Assembly (NCBI RefSeq): GCF_000190415.1 | Contig: NZ_AEWF01000001.1 | Location: 620,001-684,000 of the forward strand | Length of the DNA: 64,000 nucleotides | Origin: Candidatus Odyssella thessalonicensis L13 | Lineage (GTDB): Bacteria > Pseudomonadota > Alphaproteobacteria > Paracaedibacterales > Paracaedibacteraceae | Direction of reading: 5' to 3' | In this document: positions 37,968 to 47,550 of the stretch, piece by piece | How positions within the stretch are numbered: the stretch's first letter is position 1 | Layout of the letters: the number at the start of each line of letters is the position of its first letter | Translations under genes and position numbers: made by a program | Notes under the pieces: model-generated | The model's database searches: none | Told to the model about the DNA's origin: nothing | Seen by the model: only the letters and a program-made list of their open reading frames with translations

Positions 37968-38645
37968 ATGAATTTTCGTTTACTGCGTCTTAGTATTCTG
38001 GGGTTAGCAGTCGGTTTGGGTGCCTTTGGCAGCATTGCTTATTATATAAAGCACCAAGCGATCAATTTTAATCAGGACATCCAGCGTCAACTTCCTGAAC
38101 TCGGAGGCCCTTTCACCTTGACCGATCAGTTTGGCGCAATTCGCACGGACGACGAGTTTCGTGGTAAATATATGCTCATCTACTTTGGTTATACCTTTTG
38201 TCCCGATGTTTGCCCCCTTGGTTTACGGAATATTAGCAATGCTTTACAGCATCTTGGCCGAGATCTTGACCAAGTCGTCCCTATTTTTATAACCATCGAT
38301 CCGGAGCGTGATGACACTGAAGCCTTAAAAAGTTATGCCTCCACTATTCATTCTTCGTTTGTTCTCTTAACAGGAACTCCCCGGGAACTAGAAACAGTTT
38401 TTAGGGCTTATAATGTCTATGCAGCTAAGGCAAGACCCGATGGCACCATGGCTGATTATCTGATGGATCATAGTTCTTTAATTTATCTTATGAACCGGGA
38501 AGGTAAATTGGTTGACTTTTTCCCTCATACCGCTACCCCACAAGAAATCGCAAAAAAATTCATCAGCATCTTATTCATGAGAAAAGAGCTCCTAACCCGA
38601 AAGAATAAGACGGCGCTTATGGTCAAGTTTTTAAAACGAAATTGA
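37968..38645 (+). CDS. senC: SCO1/SenC/PrrC copper chaperone
   Basis: About 225 residues from the ATG at 37968 (AGAGA upstream; an ATG at 37941 would add nine). N-terminal membrane anchor (about 5-25), then a thioredoxin-like domain with the copper motif FCPDVCP and the distal His in MDHSSLIYLM. It delivers copper to the CuA site of cytochrome oxidase. In photosynthetic Alphaproteobacteria senC/prrC is also linked to regA/regB, so the neighbourhood is conserved. Confidence 0.93.
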   Translation: MNFRLLRLSILGLAVGLGAFGSIAYYIKHQAINFNQDIQRQLPELGGPFTLTDQFGAIRTDDEFRGKYMLIYFGYTFCPDVCPLGLRNISNALQHLGRDLDQVVPIFITIDPERDDTEALKSYASTIHSSFVLLTGTPRELETVFRAYNVYAAKARPDGTMADYLMDHSSLIYLMNREGKLVDFFPHTATPQEIAKKFISILFMRKELLTRKNKTALMVKFLKRN

Positions 38646-38651
38646 AGTAAA

Positions 38652-39470
38652 ATGTACAAGCTCCTCATTTCTCTCTTAACTGTAACCTGTAGTTGGTCCC
38701 ACGCTGATCTTGAAAGCTATGTTAACAGCCACCTACCTCTGGTCGGCAGCAATGTTCGTCGCATTCACTGGCAGGGACAACATTACTGGATTAAAGTTGC
38801 GGATCCGCGTAAAGGCTGGACTTCATGTTGGGGGCGAAAGCTTAGCTCAGTTATTGTTCCGGACAAGATTATTGCCCCTACGGATGTTTGTCAGAATGAG
38901 ATCCTGGAAACAGAAGCACGTCGATTAAGGGAATGTGAACAGAGACAAGGGGCATGTGCACGCCTTATTTTAGCAACTAAACACTATATTGTCGTCAGTG
39001 ACGCCGGTATCAGCTTCGAGACCTTTATCCAAAACCTTCCTTTAGAGCAACGCCTTGCCTATTTGGAAAAAGGGCTTCAAGCTATTCTTGACCTTCATAA
39101 GCACTACCTTGTGCAAGGTCGAGCCAGCATCAAAGACTTAACCATTAATGAGAATAAAGCTATTTCATTTATTGATCTAGCGGAGGACCCCGAAGCATCC
39201 ATGGGTTTTGAGGAAGCACGAACGCGGGATCTTATCGCCTATTTCATGACATCCGTGAAGGTTCTTGAGGGTGATGAAAAACTACAAAATCAATACGCTG
39301 ACCTATTTAATGATTCTATTCCTTTAGAACTCAGACCTCTGTTCACACGACTTATGCGTAAAACGGCGTGGTTAAGCACAATAGCTCACTTTATTGAAGA
39401 CTGGGGCGGCAAAGATATTAAAAGTTTTGCCACAGCGCATCGCCTGCTAAAGCCTTATTTTCTGAATTAG
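38652..39470 (+). CDS. Exported kinase-fold protein (LPS kinase-like)
   Basis: 272 residues with a signal-like N-terminus (MYKLLISLLTVTCSWSHA). A degenerate kinase pattern is visible: HYWIKVADP (possible lysine), ETEARRLRECEQ (possible alpha-C Glu), then LHKHYLVQGRASIKDLTI and ISFIDLAEDPEAS, which match the HGRxxxKDI ... flDxEe motifs of small Kdo/WaaP-like kinases in Alphaproteobacteria. The expected HG is QG and the acidic metal motif is DLAED. It starts 6 bases after senC, so is in the same operon. Kinase activity is inference; a periplasmic location would be odd for an ATP-using enzyme. Confidence 0.5.
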   Translation: MYKLLISLLTVTCSWSHADLESYVNSHLPLVGSNVRRIHWQGQHYWIKVADPRKGWTSCWGRKLSSVIVPDKIIAPTDVCQNEILETEARRLRECEQRQGACARLILATKHYIVVSDAGISFETFIQNLPLEQRLAYLEKGLQAILDLHKHYLVQGRASIKDLTINENKAISFIDLAEDPEASMGFEEARTRDLIAYFMTSVKVLEGDEKLQNQYADLFNDSIPLELRPLFTRLMRKTAWLSTIAHFIEDWGGKDIKSFATAHRLLKPYFLN

Positions 39471-39911
39471 GTAGCTTTAAAGCTCGTAGCAGCTTAGTTT
39501 AAATGGATTTCCTTTTATACGCGAGTCATCTATTGCTGCTCTAAGACCTTATAAAAATATTATTAGCTTGGTACAAGCGTTGGAACATTGAATATTTTTT
39601 ACATGTGGCAAGTTTGTCGCCTTTGTCCTAATCTGTCTAATTTAAATATCTTCTCAGAGTATGCTGTAATAAATTTTACTTGCAATATCAAAGTTTTATA
39701 CTTAAATAAGGCATGTATCTCTGAGATGACTCCTAAGTAGGAGAAGTGTTATTAGGTTTATCTTTATTTTTTAGATCCCTGAATGAGCTTTAAATAAATT
39801 TATCATTTAGAAAAAGTCTCATGCTCTAAAACAGGACCATCCAGATTTTTAGTATAAATAATAGAATCTTAGCCAAGTGAAGATTCACCATTTACTTTTA
39901 AGGAATATAAT
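39471..39911. other. AT-rich intergenic region
   Basis: 441 bases without a convincing reading frame, RNA structure or repeat. It must contain the promoter of the gene at 39912. Confidence 0.4.
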
Positions 39912-40955
39912 ATGATCAAGAAAGCAGGATTAATTTTATCCATTATCTGCTCTACAGCATTTTCTATGGAAACTTCAACTTCCGCCCCTCAGCCGCATAC
40001 ACTGCAAGATTTAAGGCGCATTGCACACTATTATGGTGCCCCTATTCAGGAGTCAGATCCAACGGTTACAAGCATTATCGATACTATGAAAACGGCAAAT
40101 GTTTACGAGAATGTGATCGCTTGTTTAGAAAGCGGCAAAGAGCTGTTAGAGATGGCAATAAGCTTAGAAAAAAGCGCTCAACAGAAAGGATGTACTTTAT
40201 GGTGGCGGTATACCAATTCAATTGAAGCCGACATTGCTACAGGCAACAATAAAAGCTTTGCCCGCACTCTCCTCGCTGGTTTTATCAATGATGGAAGCCA
40301 ACACTTTAAAGCCGGGGTTTTTGGTTTTAACACGGCATGTACCTATGTTTATTGGGCAAATGCTCATTATTTTAAGTATGGTTACTTACCTGATTATTTG
40401 AAGGTTATCACCGAGGCAGAAGAGTTTGTTACCAACCATGCAATCAATATCGACACTAGCGCCTTAAAGAGTACAAAGTCTCAAGTCCACCGTTTTATTA
40501 AGAAACAAGTATTGGATTTCAATAAAATTAATGAATTCCACATAAATAGCCGTCCTCTTAAGAGCACGTTTGCGCTTATCGAAGAGTTAGTTCAAACACA
40601 TAGTGAAGCGACAAGAAAGCAAAGTGCTAAATTATATGCAACTCGCTCAAATTTATCCGAATTAGCAGCTCGAGAAATTAATGGGGCTATCAACGGGGCT
40701 CTGGTTGCCCTCCCTCTTACCGATGCGGAAGAAACAATCTTACTGCGAGACTCTCATAATAAGGAAGTCCTCTCCTACGAGGAGGGAGTGAAAGGTCATG
40801 GAGAATATTTCCATCCGCGCTTGACAACCAGTCAATTATCGAAATTTTATGAAAATGGCCGCTTAGTCGACGTTTATTCTCAAGGCAGGCTGCTGGACCC
40901 GGAGCATGTCAAAGAAAGCTTTGAGCAGCAGCTTGAGCGCCTTACCCATAAATAG
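39912..40955 (+). CDS. Exported protein of unknown function
   Basis: 347 residues. Signal peptide MIKKAGLILSIICSTAFS followed directly by METSTS, the Met-Glu junction seen in other exported proteins here. The remainder is mostly helical, without recognised domains; the last 60 residues (ETILLRDSHNKEVLSYEEGV) look globular. AAGGAATATA precedes the ATG. Monocistronic. Confidence 0.6.
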   Translation: MIKKAGLILSIICSTAFSMETSTSAPQPHTLQDLRRIAHYYGAPIQESDPTVTSIIDTMKTANVYENVIACLESGKELLEMAISLEKSAQQKGCTLWWRYTNSIEADIATGNNKSFARTLLAGFINDGSQHFKAGVFGFNTACTYVYWANAHYFKYGYLPDYLKVITEAEEFVTNHAINIDTSALKSTKSQVHRFIKKQVLDFNKINEFHINSRPLKSTFALIEELVQTHSEATRKQSAKLYATRSNLSELAAREINGAINGALVALPLTDAEETILLRDSHNKEVLSYEEGVKGHGEYFHPRLTTSQLSKFYENGRLVDVYSQGRLLDPEHVKESFEQQLERLTHK

Positions 40956-41030
40956 GAAAAAGCCACCTCGTCATTATGACTTTCCTCATAATGACGATTC
41001 CCTTTTCGCAATAAACACGATTCTTTTTCT

Positions 41031-41059
41031 TTGACGGCGATAAAGAAATCAGGTATAAA
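41031..41059 (+). promoter_or_regulatory. Sigma-70 promoter of rpsT
   Basis: TTGACG (41031-41036), a 17-base spacer and TATAAA (41054-41059), about 44 bases upstream of the rpsT ATG. One of the best promoter matches in the window. Confidence 0.75.
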
Positions 41060-41102
41060 CAAATCAAGACAGAATTTTTATGTATTTTTTTGAGGACAAA
41101 TA

Positions 41103-41366
41103 ATGGCAAACCATCGTAACGCAGAAAAAGCTGCTCGCCAAGCTGCTCGTCGCACCCTAACAAACCGTGATCGTATTAGTCGTATCCGTACTTTCATTCG
41201 TAAAGTTGAAGAAGCTATTACCAGCGGCTCCAAAGAAGCAGCTGTTGCGGCAGCACGTGTGGCTGAAAGTGAAATCATGCGTGGCGTTTCTAAGGGAACT
41301 CTTCATAAGAACACAGCTTCCCGTAAAGTTGCGCGTTTAACAAAGCGCATTAAAGCGATTGCATAA
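41103..41366 (+). CDS. rpsT: 30S ribosomal protein S20
   Basis: 87 residues, typical length. [20 protein letters not shown] and the conserved [20 protein letters not shown] identify bS20, which binds 16S rRNA in the body of the 30S subunit. GAGGACA lies before the ATG. It has its own promoter and terminator. Confidence 0.98.
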   Translation: MANHRNAEKAARQAARRTLTNRDRISRIRTFIRKVEEAITSGSKEAAVAAARVAESEIMRGVSKGTLHKNTASRKVARLTKRIKAIA

Positions 41367-41392
41367 GGTTTATAACTGAATCAAGTTACAAG

Positions 41393-41424
41393 AAAACCTT
41401 GCCTTCCACAGGCGAGGTTTTTTT
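41393..41424 (+). terminator. Intrinsic terminator of rpsT
   Basis: Stem AACCTTGCC (41395-41403) and GGCGAGGTT (41411-41419; one G-T pair) followed by a run of seven T. Confidence 0.88.
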
Positions 41425-41633
41425 ATAGCTTTTAATCTAATCATTATTTAAGCTAGTCACGCTACATAAGTAATTATTAGGGAATAAGGTACACTATTAA
41501 TGTGGGAAGAGTGGAGAGGAAATAGCAGACCATCTATCCTCCTGCCTCATAAATTAGAGCCTACTTTTTCCCGTAAATTCTTCTTAAGTAGATAGAAAAT
41601 TAAATTGGTCTAAAAAAGCATATGAGGTGCAGC

Positions 41634-42665
41634 ATGATACATTCCACAGATGTCGTTATTATTGGCTCAGGCCCGGTCGGCCTTTTTTCAATCTTTGAAT
41701 GTGGAATGTTACGTCTTAAATGTCACGTGATTGATGCGCTTGACGCTATCGGAGGTCAATGCGCTGCCCTTTACCCTGAAAAGCCCATCTATGATATTCC
41801 GGCCCACCCCCAAATTACGGGCGCCGATCTTATTTATCATTTAGAGCGTCAGATTATGCCTTTCAGCCCCATCTTTCATATGGGCCAACAAGTCACGAAC
41901 ATTGAGCAATTAGATCAAGAAGGAAAGTCCTGGAACATCAAGACTTCAAAAGGAATCGAAATTAATTGTAAATGCATTATTATTGCCGCAGGCGTCGGTG
42001 CCTTTGGTCCGAATCGCCCTCCGTTAGCAGGCATTGAAGACTATGAAGGAACCGCCGTCCAATACTATGTTAAAAGCCGTGATACTTATCGAGGCAAGAA
42101 TGTAGTTATTGCCGGTGGCGGCGATTCGGCCGTGGACTGGGCTATTTCTCTGAGTGAAGTTGCCAACCTTGTTAGCGTTGTTCATCGTCGCCCCAAGTTC
42201 CGTGCGGCTCCTGAAAGTGAAGCAAAATTAAAAGAGCTCGCTGTTCAAGGTATCATTGATCTAGTAACCCCGTTCCAGCTTGAAGGCTTAGAAGGTAGCA
42301 ATGGTGTCCTCAAAACCATCACTGTTAAATCTCTTGACGGTGAAGTAAGGCAGCTTGAGGCAGACTATCTCCTACCATTTTTTGGCTTATCCATGAACCT
42401 AGGACCGATTACGGAATGGGGCCTAGGTATGGACAGAAGCCATATTCAGGTGGACCATTTTACAGCCGCAACCAGCCGCCCTGGGATCTATGCAATTGGG
42501 GACGTTGCCACTTATCCTCATAAACTTAAGCTGATCCTGACCGGTTTTGCAGAGGGCGCCCAAGCGGCCCATTCCATCCGCCAGTTTTTATACCCTGAAG
42601 AAGTGCTGCATTTTGAATACTCAACCACCAAAGGGGTTCCCGGCCAGCAAGATCAAGCAGCTTAA
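41634..42665 (+). CDS. Ferredoxin-NADP reductase, thioredoxin-reductase-like type
   Basis: About 343 residues from the ATG at 41634, which has GAGGTG just upstream; an ATG four codons earlier lies inside that site. FAD-binding DVVIIGSGPVGLFSIFECGM, DAIGGQCAALYPEKPIYDIP (characteristic of this FNR type, lacking the CxxC of thioredoxin reductase), NADPH site VIAGGGDSAVDWAISLSEVA and the FAD-proximal YAIGDVATYPHKLKLILTGF. It transfers electrons between NADPH and ferredoxin or flavodoxin. Monocistronic. Confidence 0.92.
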   Translation: MIHSTDVVIIGSGPVGLFSIFECGMLRLKCHVIDALDAIGGQCAALYPEKPIYDIPAHPQITGADLIYHLERQIMPFSPIFHMGQQVTNIEQLDQEGKSWNIKTSKGIEINCKCIIIAAGVGAFGPNRPPLAGIEDYEGTAVQYYVKSRDTYRGKNVVIAGGGDSAVDWAISLSEVANLVSVVHRRPKFRAAPESEAKLKELAVQGIIDLVTPFQLEGLEGSNGVLKTITVKSLDGEVRQLEADYLLPFFGLSMNLGPITEWGLGMDRSHIQVDHFTAATSRPGIYAIGDVATYPHKLKLILTGFAEGAQAAHSIRQFLYPEEVLHFEYSTTKGVPGQQDQAA

Positions 42666-42842
42666 AGGCAGCTAAGTTTTCTGCATGAGCTTTAACTCTG
42701 GTCAGCTGCAGTTAAAGCTCCCTCTACCTTCTCAGCTTCCTTTTTTAATGTACTCTGTAAAGCCTATTTTCAGACTTAGATCACACCTCTTTACAGATAA
42801 ACCTAACAAGGCAGTTTCTCTTTTTTAAACATTCTAAGCCTT

Positions 42843-43727
42843 TTAGGCCACCTGGCTGGCATGCACGCATTCCACAACAAAGTCAAGCATGACCCGGGCG
42901 GCAGGCTTGAGATGATCAGTGGGTGGATAAAAGGCGTAATAACTTACCTCTGGCATCGGTTCATGCCTCAAAATACGTGTTAATTGTCCATTTTCAATCA
43001 AAGGCTGAGCTATGAAATCATAATGGTAAGCAATACCTAAGCCATCGACAGCACAGCTAAGAAATCCTGTATGACTATTAACAGATAAACTGGGGCGGAC
43101 AGTGCAGCTTGGACCTTCCTTAAATTGAAGCTTCAACGGTTCTGGTCGATTGCTATGGCAGATGAAGTAATGTTGGTCTAGATTGTCCCGGCTTAAAGGT
43201 TCCCCGTATCTTTCTAAGTAACTTGGGGCCGCCAATAAAACAGGCGCTGCTGTTAAGAGCTTCTTCTGAATAAGGTTTGCATCCCAATGCCCCGCCAAGC
43301 CTAAACAGAGATCTAATCGTTCGGCGGTTAGATCAGGAATCCTATCAGCTAATTCCAATGTTAACAGGATATTTGGATATAGCTCACGGAATTGCTTAAG
43401 ATGCGGAATGATAAATATTTCACCAAAAGCAATACTGGATAGTATTTTCAGCTCGCCGCCCGGTTCCTTATTCCATATTGTCATAAAATTCTTAAGATTT
43501 TCCGCCCCTTGTAAAAGAGGAAGACACTGCTGATAAAACAACCTACCAATCTGAGTCACCTCAAAGCGTGTTGTTGTCCGCTGTATTAGTTCAACCCCCA
43601 GGGTTCTTTCCAATTCTTTAATCTGCTTACTAATAGCTGTTGCTGATAGATGCAGCTGACGAGCCGCCGCGCTAAAGCCTCGACTCTCCACAGCTTTGAC
43701 AAATATCTTTAGCTGGTTCAGATTCAT
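42843..43727 (-). CDS. LysR-family transcriptional regulator
   Basis: 294 residues. N-terminal winged HTH (MNLNQLKIFVKAVESRGFSA, LHLSATAISKQIKELERTLG), then a periplasmic-binding-like effector domain (about 90-290; LKILSSIAFGEIFIIPHLKQ). Divergent from the exported VOC protein at 43856 with a gap of about 130 bases; LysR regulators commonly control the adjacent divergent gene. Inducer unknown. Confidence 0.92.
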   Translation of the reverse strand: MNLNQLKIFVKAVESRGFSAAARQLHLSATAISKQIKELERTLGVELIQRTTTRFEVTQIGRLFYQQCLPLLQGAENLKNFMTIWNKEPGGELKILSSIAFGEIFIIPHLKQFRELYPNILLTLELADRIPDLTAERLDLCLGLAGHWDANLIQKKLLTAAPVLLAAPSYLERYGEPLSRDNLDQHYFICHSNRPEPLKLQFKEGPSCTVRPSLSVNSHTGFLSCAVDGLGIAYHYDFIAQPLIENGQLTRILRHEPMPEVSYYAFYPPTDHLKPAARVMLDFVVECVHASQVA

Positions 43728-43855
43728 CCTGCCTCTCCTTACTATACCTCTGATCTAGCTTTGAACCAGAAGTTTAAACCTATCAACCTCTACCCTACTT
43801 CTCACAGAGCACGATAAAAGGCAAGTTAAAAGCGTAATAACCAAGGAGAATTGAC

Positions 43856-44545
43856 ATGAATAAACCCTTAATTAAATTATTAACGTTAATAACCGTAAGT
43901 TTAAACTGTGCTGCAGCCTCGCAGATACAGGATCTTGATTATAGCAATACGAAGAGCCATATGGCCTTGCCGGTCGAAGATATAGAGGTCGCTAAGAACT
44001 TTTACAGCCAAGTTTTCGGCGTAGAAGCGATAGCCAATAAAGCTCCTAACGGTAAGCCCGTCTATGCCTTTCAGATTGGCCCGATGGTTTTAGCGCTGAA
44101 TGAGGTAGATCATGTGCCGATGTCGGCCGCCAATACGATTCTGAAAAATGACACAAAGGCACTTGCACGCGCTAAAAGCGAGCACTTTATTCCCTGCCAA
44201 CACTTTGGCCTGTTCGGATTGAGCTCAACGACGTTTAGCACGCTTGTAGATCGCTTAAAAGCGCAAGAAGTAGAATTTGTTTTAGAACCGACAGCATTAA
44301 ATCCCGGCACGCCTCAGCAGCAGCTCTTTACCTTTGTGTGGGACCCACAAGGATATATTATTGAGCTTAGATCCTCCAATTTTGCCAGAGGCTTTCAAAG
44401 TCAAGAATATGCCCAGCAAGCCCCAGACAATATAAAAGCACCTGCGGATTCAGAAAAAAGAATTGAGGTAATCTTTGATGAATCATTGAAACTGCCTGAT
44501 AAGGGGTACACCACGGTGCCGCCCTATCGGCAGCTTTCGCCCTAA
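43856..44545 (+). CDS. Exported VOC-superfamily (glyoxalase-like) protein
   Basis: 229 residues, signal peptide about 1-21 (MNKPLIKLLTLITVSLNCAA). A glyoxalase/bleomycin-resistance fold follows: HMALPVEDIEVAKNFYSQVF, FQIGPMVLALNEVDHVPMSA, CQHFGLFGLSST, and FTFVWDPQGYIIELRSSNF with the usual metal-ligand Glu. Location in the periplasm is uncommon for this superfamily. Probably regulated by the divergent LysR gene. Substrate unknown. AAGGAG precedes the ATG. Confidence 0.8.
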   Translation: MNKPLIKLLTLITVSLNCAAASQIQDLDYSNTKSHMALPVEDIEVAKNFYSQVFGVEAIANKAPNGKPVYAFQIGPMVLALNEVDHVPMSAANTILKNDTKALARAKSEHFIPCQHFGLFGLSSTTFSTLVDRLKAQEVEFVLEPTALNPGTPQQQLFTFVWDPQGYIIELRSSNFARGFQSQEYAQQAPDNIKAPADSEKRIEVIFDESLKLPDKGYTTVPPYRQLSP

Positions 44546-44740
44546 CTCTTCCTTAAGATTGTGCAGAATAAACAATAAGAGTGCCCTTGCCTGCGCCGTA
44601 TCTCAAAGGCTCATGGTATTTCACTATATTTAAACTTTAACAGATAATTTTAAATAAATACTTATTTTACTTAAGATCTTGCTTTCTTTTGATTAGTTCT
44701 TATATATAGCTAAAAGTTAATACATTTTAGGAACCATACT

Positions 44741-46024
44741 TTGAAGAATTATTTTAAAAAATCGTTGGTATTGGGCTGCATTCTATCTAGCTCAGTTTTT
44801 TCTTTAGGTGCCATGGAAAAAGATACCACTCTTGCATCAGATTCTCTTGATCAAGAGATGCAGTCTCTACGTGATATAAGAGAAGAGTGGGAAAGTTTTC
44901 CTTGTGAAAAGTATAGAGTATTTGGGGATAAAATTCTTAAGCTTCTTGACCAGAGCCCGCAAGTAGACAAGGAAGAAGTAGCGCTCATTAAGCAACAGTT
45001 TGATCTTCTTGAAGAGGTCTACTTATATGACATTAATTGGATGTCAGTTCAAGCAGCCATGGCTTTGACTCCCCCCCATAAACGTGAGAACCCGACTTCT
45101 GATCTAACAGGCGGCATACCGAAAGTCATTCGTCAGTTAAATAAAATTGTGGATGGTAAAGAGCTTTGGAAACATGACATGAATAAAGTGACAGAGGAAT
45201 GCGGCGAGATAGATAATCTTCTCAATTTAAACGAGTATATGTATTTAATGCCTTATATTGATTTTCAAACAGGCGAAAGTGCTTTCTCAAAACAAGACTT
45301 CCTTAAAGGATTTGCTGGCATTAAGAAGGACAGATACCCAATTTCGCATCAAATATATCTCTATAGTCTGAGTGCAGCTAAAGGAGCTGTTCATGGCGGC
45401 ATTTACCAGACGCCGATTGAAATTCTCCTCCATGATTGGGCCCATTTTAGAAACCTGGTGGGTGGCGGTGATGAGAGTCCCATCCTGGTCCGCCTCAGAA
45501 GAGGAGAGACCCTTAAATTTTATGGGGAAGTGGTGCAGGATATCCTTGGTGCTGCTAAAGCCGCAAGTTTTAATGAGAGTGAGACAAAGAAAGTCATTAC
45601 CCTATTATTTTACGCTCTACATGAAGTGCTGGAACCCATTGAAGATCGCGCCAAACATTATGTCTACGGTGGCACAGGGAATAGGAGTATAAGGGCCATG
45701 AGGAACTTCCTCAATGACTGTCAACGGCACATTGAAGATTATAACAGCACATTTTCCTTATATCACCTTCAAAAGCAGCAGAAAAATGATTTAGAGCAGT
45801 ATAAAAAGCTAAAGACCTTCTATAGAGATGTGGCCTGGGATTTAATCAATGATCAATTCTTAACCAAAGAGCAAGTCTTAGCGCCTGGAGCAAAAGTTTT
45901 AGGTACTACCTATCAAATGGAGCCAATACACACTGTTTTATTAGAAATGATTACCTGGATGCGTCAAGAATTAGAAAAGGGTGGACGTCTTTATGATGCG
46001 ATGATGTCTGCGAAGGCTCTTTAA
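44741..46024 (+). CDS. Exported protein of unknown function with HDxxH motif
   Basis: 427 residues from a TTG start with TAGGAA upstream; no in-frame ATG would keep the signal peptide. Signal sequence MKNYFKKSLVLGCILSSSVF ending SLGAMEKD. Helical, with a segment AVHGGIYQTPIEILLHDWAH followed later by ALHEVLEPIEDR: clustered His, Asp and Glu suggest a metal site in a helical enzyme. Family not recognised. Monocistronic. Confidence 0.62.
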   Translation: MKNYFKKSLVLGCILSSSVFSLGAMEKDTTLASDSLDQEMQSLRDIREEWESFPCEKYRVFGDKILKLLDQSPQVDKEEVALIKQQFDLLEEVYLYDINWMSVQAAMALTPPHKRENPTSDLTGGIPKVIRQLNKIVDGKELWKHDMNKVTEECGEIDNLLNLNEYMYLMPYIDFQTGESAFSKQDFLKGFAGIKKDRYPISHQIYLYSLSAAKGAVHGGIYQTPIEILLHDWAHFRNLVGGGDESPILVRLRRGETLKFYGEVVQDILGAAKAASFNESETKKVITLLFYALHEVLEPIEDRAKHYVYGGTGNRSIRAMRNFLNDCQRHIEDYNSTFSLYHLQKQQKNDLEQYKKLKTFYRDVAWDLINDQFLTKEQVLAPGAKVLGTTYQMEPIHTVLLEMITWMRQELEKGGRLYDAMMSAKAL

Positions 46025-46158
46025 AACAAAGCCAAGCGAAGAAAGGTTAAAGGTGAAACAGACTGCAAAGCCCCCTTTCTTAAAGCGGCTTTAAGCATAT
46101 GAAGAAGGTTGCTATTGCGTTTACCCTCCTCGCTCTCCAGCATTTAAGGTTTAAGAGT

Positions 46159-46971
46159 TTACGGTTTTAAAACTGTGATCTCTTGTTGCCATTGGTAAAT
46201 AACCCCTAGATTATGGAGGAATTTTTCAGGGGCTATTTCAATAATAAAGGCTTTATCTTGCAGCCGCGGCTCTTGCAGAAAATATTTCAAGCTATCATTA
46301 ATTTTTCCCTCCAACAGGCTGGCGTGACGGTCAATACCGCTGGCAAAATCCGCCCGCGAATCATTGAAATGAATAACCGGGATCCGCTCTAAGCCAATGA
46401 GAGCATCAAGATGATCTAGAAAAGCTTGAGGGTCTTCATGGATCGGATACCCTGCCGCAAAAGCATGGCAGGTATCCAGACACACGCCCAACGTCGTATT
46501 TTCGATTAGTCTGGCGATATCTTCAAATTTTCTTCCCAATCTTTGATCACCGCCGGCTGCATTCTCTATCAATAGTGTGGCTGTGCTGGGGGATTGGTGC
46601 AGGGCCTCAAAAATGCCGTTTCTCACGTGATCAATATTTAGAGAGCCGGGATGGAGGACAATATATTCAATGCCCAGCATATGCGCTTTATCAAGGTCAT
46701 CCTTTAGACTTTGGATACTTTTTTGCCACAGCTCTCCCTCTACCCCTAAATTAATCAAATAGGATGAATGGATCGCACAGGTGCGCAGCTGACTTAGAGC
46801 ACGGGCGGCCCGAAAGTTTTCCGCTTCTAAGGGCTTTAATTCTCGAGTTCTCCAACAGCGGGGGCTCTTGGCAAAGATTTGCATTGCTGTCAGGTGAAAG
46901 CGGTTGGCTTCTATAATGGCATTTACATAACCTTTAGAACCACTTATGCTGCAATGAAATCCGATATCCAC
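46159..46971 (-). CDS. nfo: Deoxyribonuclease IV (AP endonuclease, Nfo family)
   Basis: About 270 residues from a GTG at 46971, preceded by a perfect GAGGAGGT; this gives the family's normal N-terminus (MDIGFHCSISG). A longer frame back to 47058 would add 29 unlikely residues. TIM-barrel metal ligands are visible in IHSSYLINLG, IVLHPGSLNIDH, LLIENAAGGDQRLGRKFEDI, VCLDTCHAFAAGYPIH, VIHFNDSRADFASGIDRHAS and FIIEIAPE. It cleaves abasic sites in base-excision repair. Some usual glycine positions (DRHxxIGxG) are altered to DRHASLLEG. Confidence 0.92.
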   Translation of the reverse strand: MDIGFHCSISGSKGYVNAIIEANRFHLTAMQIFAKSPRCWRTRELKPLEAENFRAARALSQLRTCAIHSSYLINLGVEGELWQKSIQSLKDDLDKAHMLGIEYIVLHPGSLNIDHVRNGIFEALHQSPSTATLLIENAAGGDQRLGRKFEDIARLIENTTLGVCLDTCHAFAAGYPIHEDPQAFLDHLDALIGLERIPVIHFNDSRADFASGIDRHASLLEGKINDSLKYFLQEPRLQDKAFIIEIAPEKFLHNLGVIYQWQQEITVLKP

Positions 46972-47550
46972 GCCATACCTCCTCAGAAAAAGACCTTCTG
47001 TTATCTCCCCTGTACAAATGCTACTTTCGTTTAAAATTACTGACTTATATTTCAGCATTAATAGGTTAACATTAATTGCATCAGCGCTTAAAAACCAGGT
47101 GAGTTCTCGAGAGGTTTTTCCGCTTCAACGTTCTGGCTGCAATGATTCGCCCTAAGTAACAATTTTAGAAGCTTAACAGCTCCCTAAAATGGCCATCTCT
47201 CGTGAAAAATTATCCTTTATGGTGCAGGTCATTACCAACTCCACCGAAGTAACATCCTAGATAGGCGGTAGTAAGTCACCCTGTAGACACCTTAGCTGCT
47301 TCCTGCTGTGCCCCCCTTCCCTACGCCGATAGACTGAGCTGCAGTAACGCCTCTCAATCATGTTTCTGTCCGCTTGGCATTTACGATGCTGATCAAGACA
47401 TAATAATCGTAGCAGGGCAGCCGCTAGTGCAGTCTAGCCAATTAATTCTTATAAAATTATAAGTATAATTTAATTGTAGCATTAGAAATATAAGTTAATT
47501 ATTGTGAAAAGGATCTTAACCATTTTTTGAGAAATTGGAGAATACCTCTC
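46972..47550. other. Long intergenic region, partly GC-rich
   Basis: 579 bases without a gene I can support. The stretch 47240-47360 is more GC-rich than usual spacers here and contains, on the minus strand, GGAAGCAGCTAAGG, reminiscent of the SRP RNA core, but the matching upstream half is missing. It could hold an unrecognised small RNA. Confidence 0.3.

Noticed and set aside
47240-47360. SRP (4.5S) RNA on the minus strand, suggested by GGAAGCAGCTAAGG
   Set aside because: The complementary upstream half of the core (GGTCAGG...CCGGAA) is absent, so the conserved domain IV hairpin cannot form.
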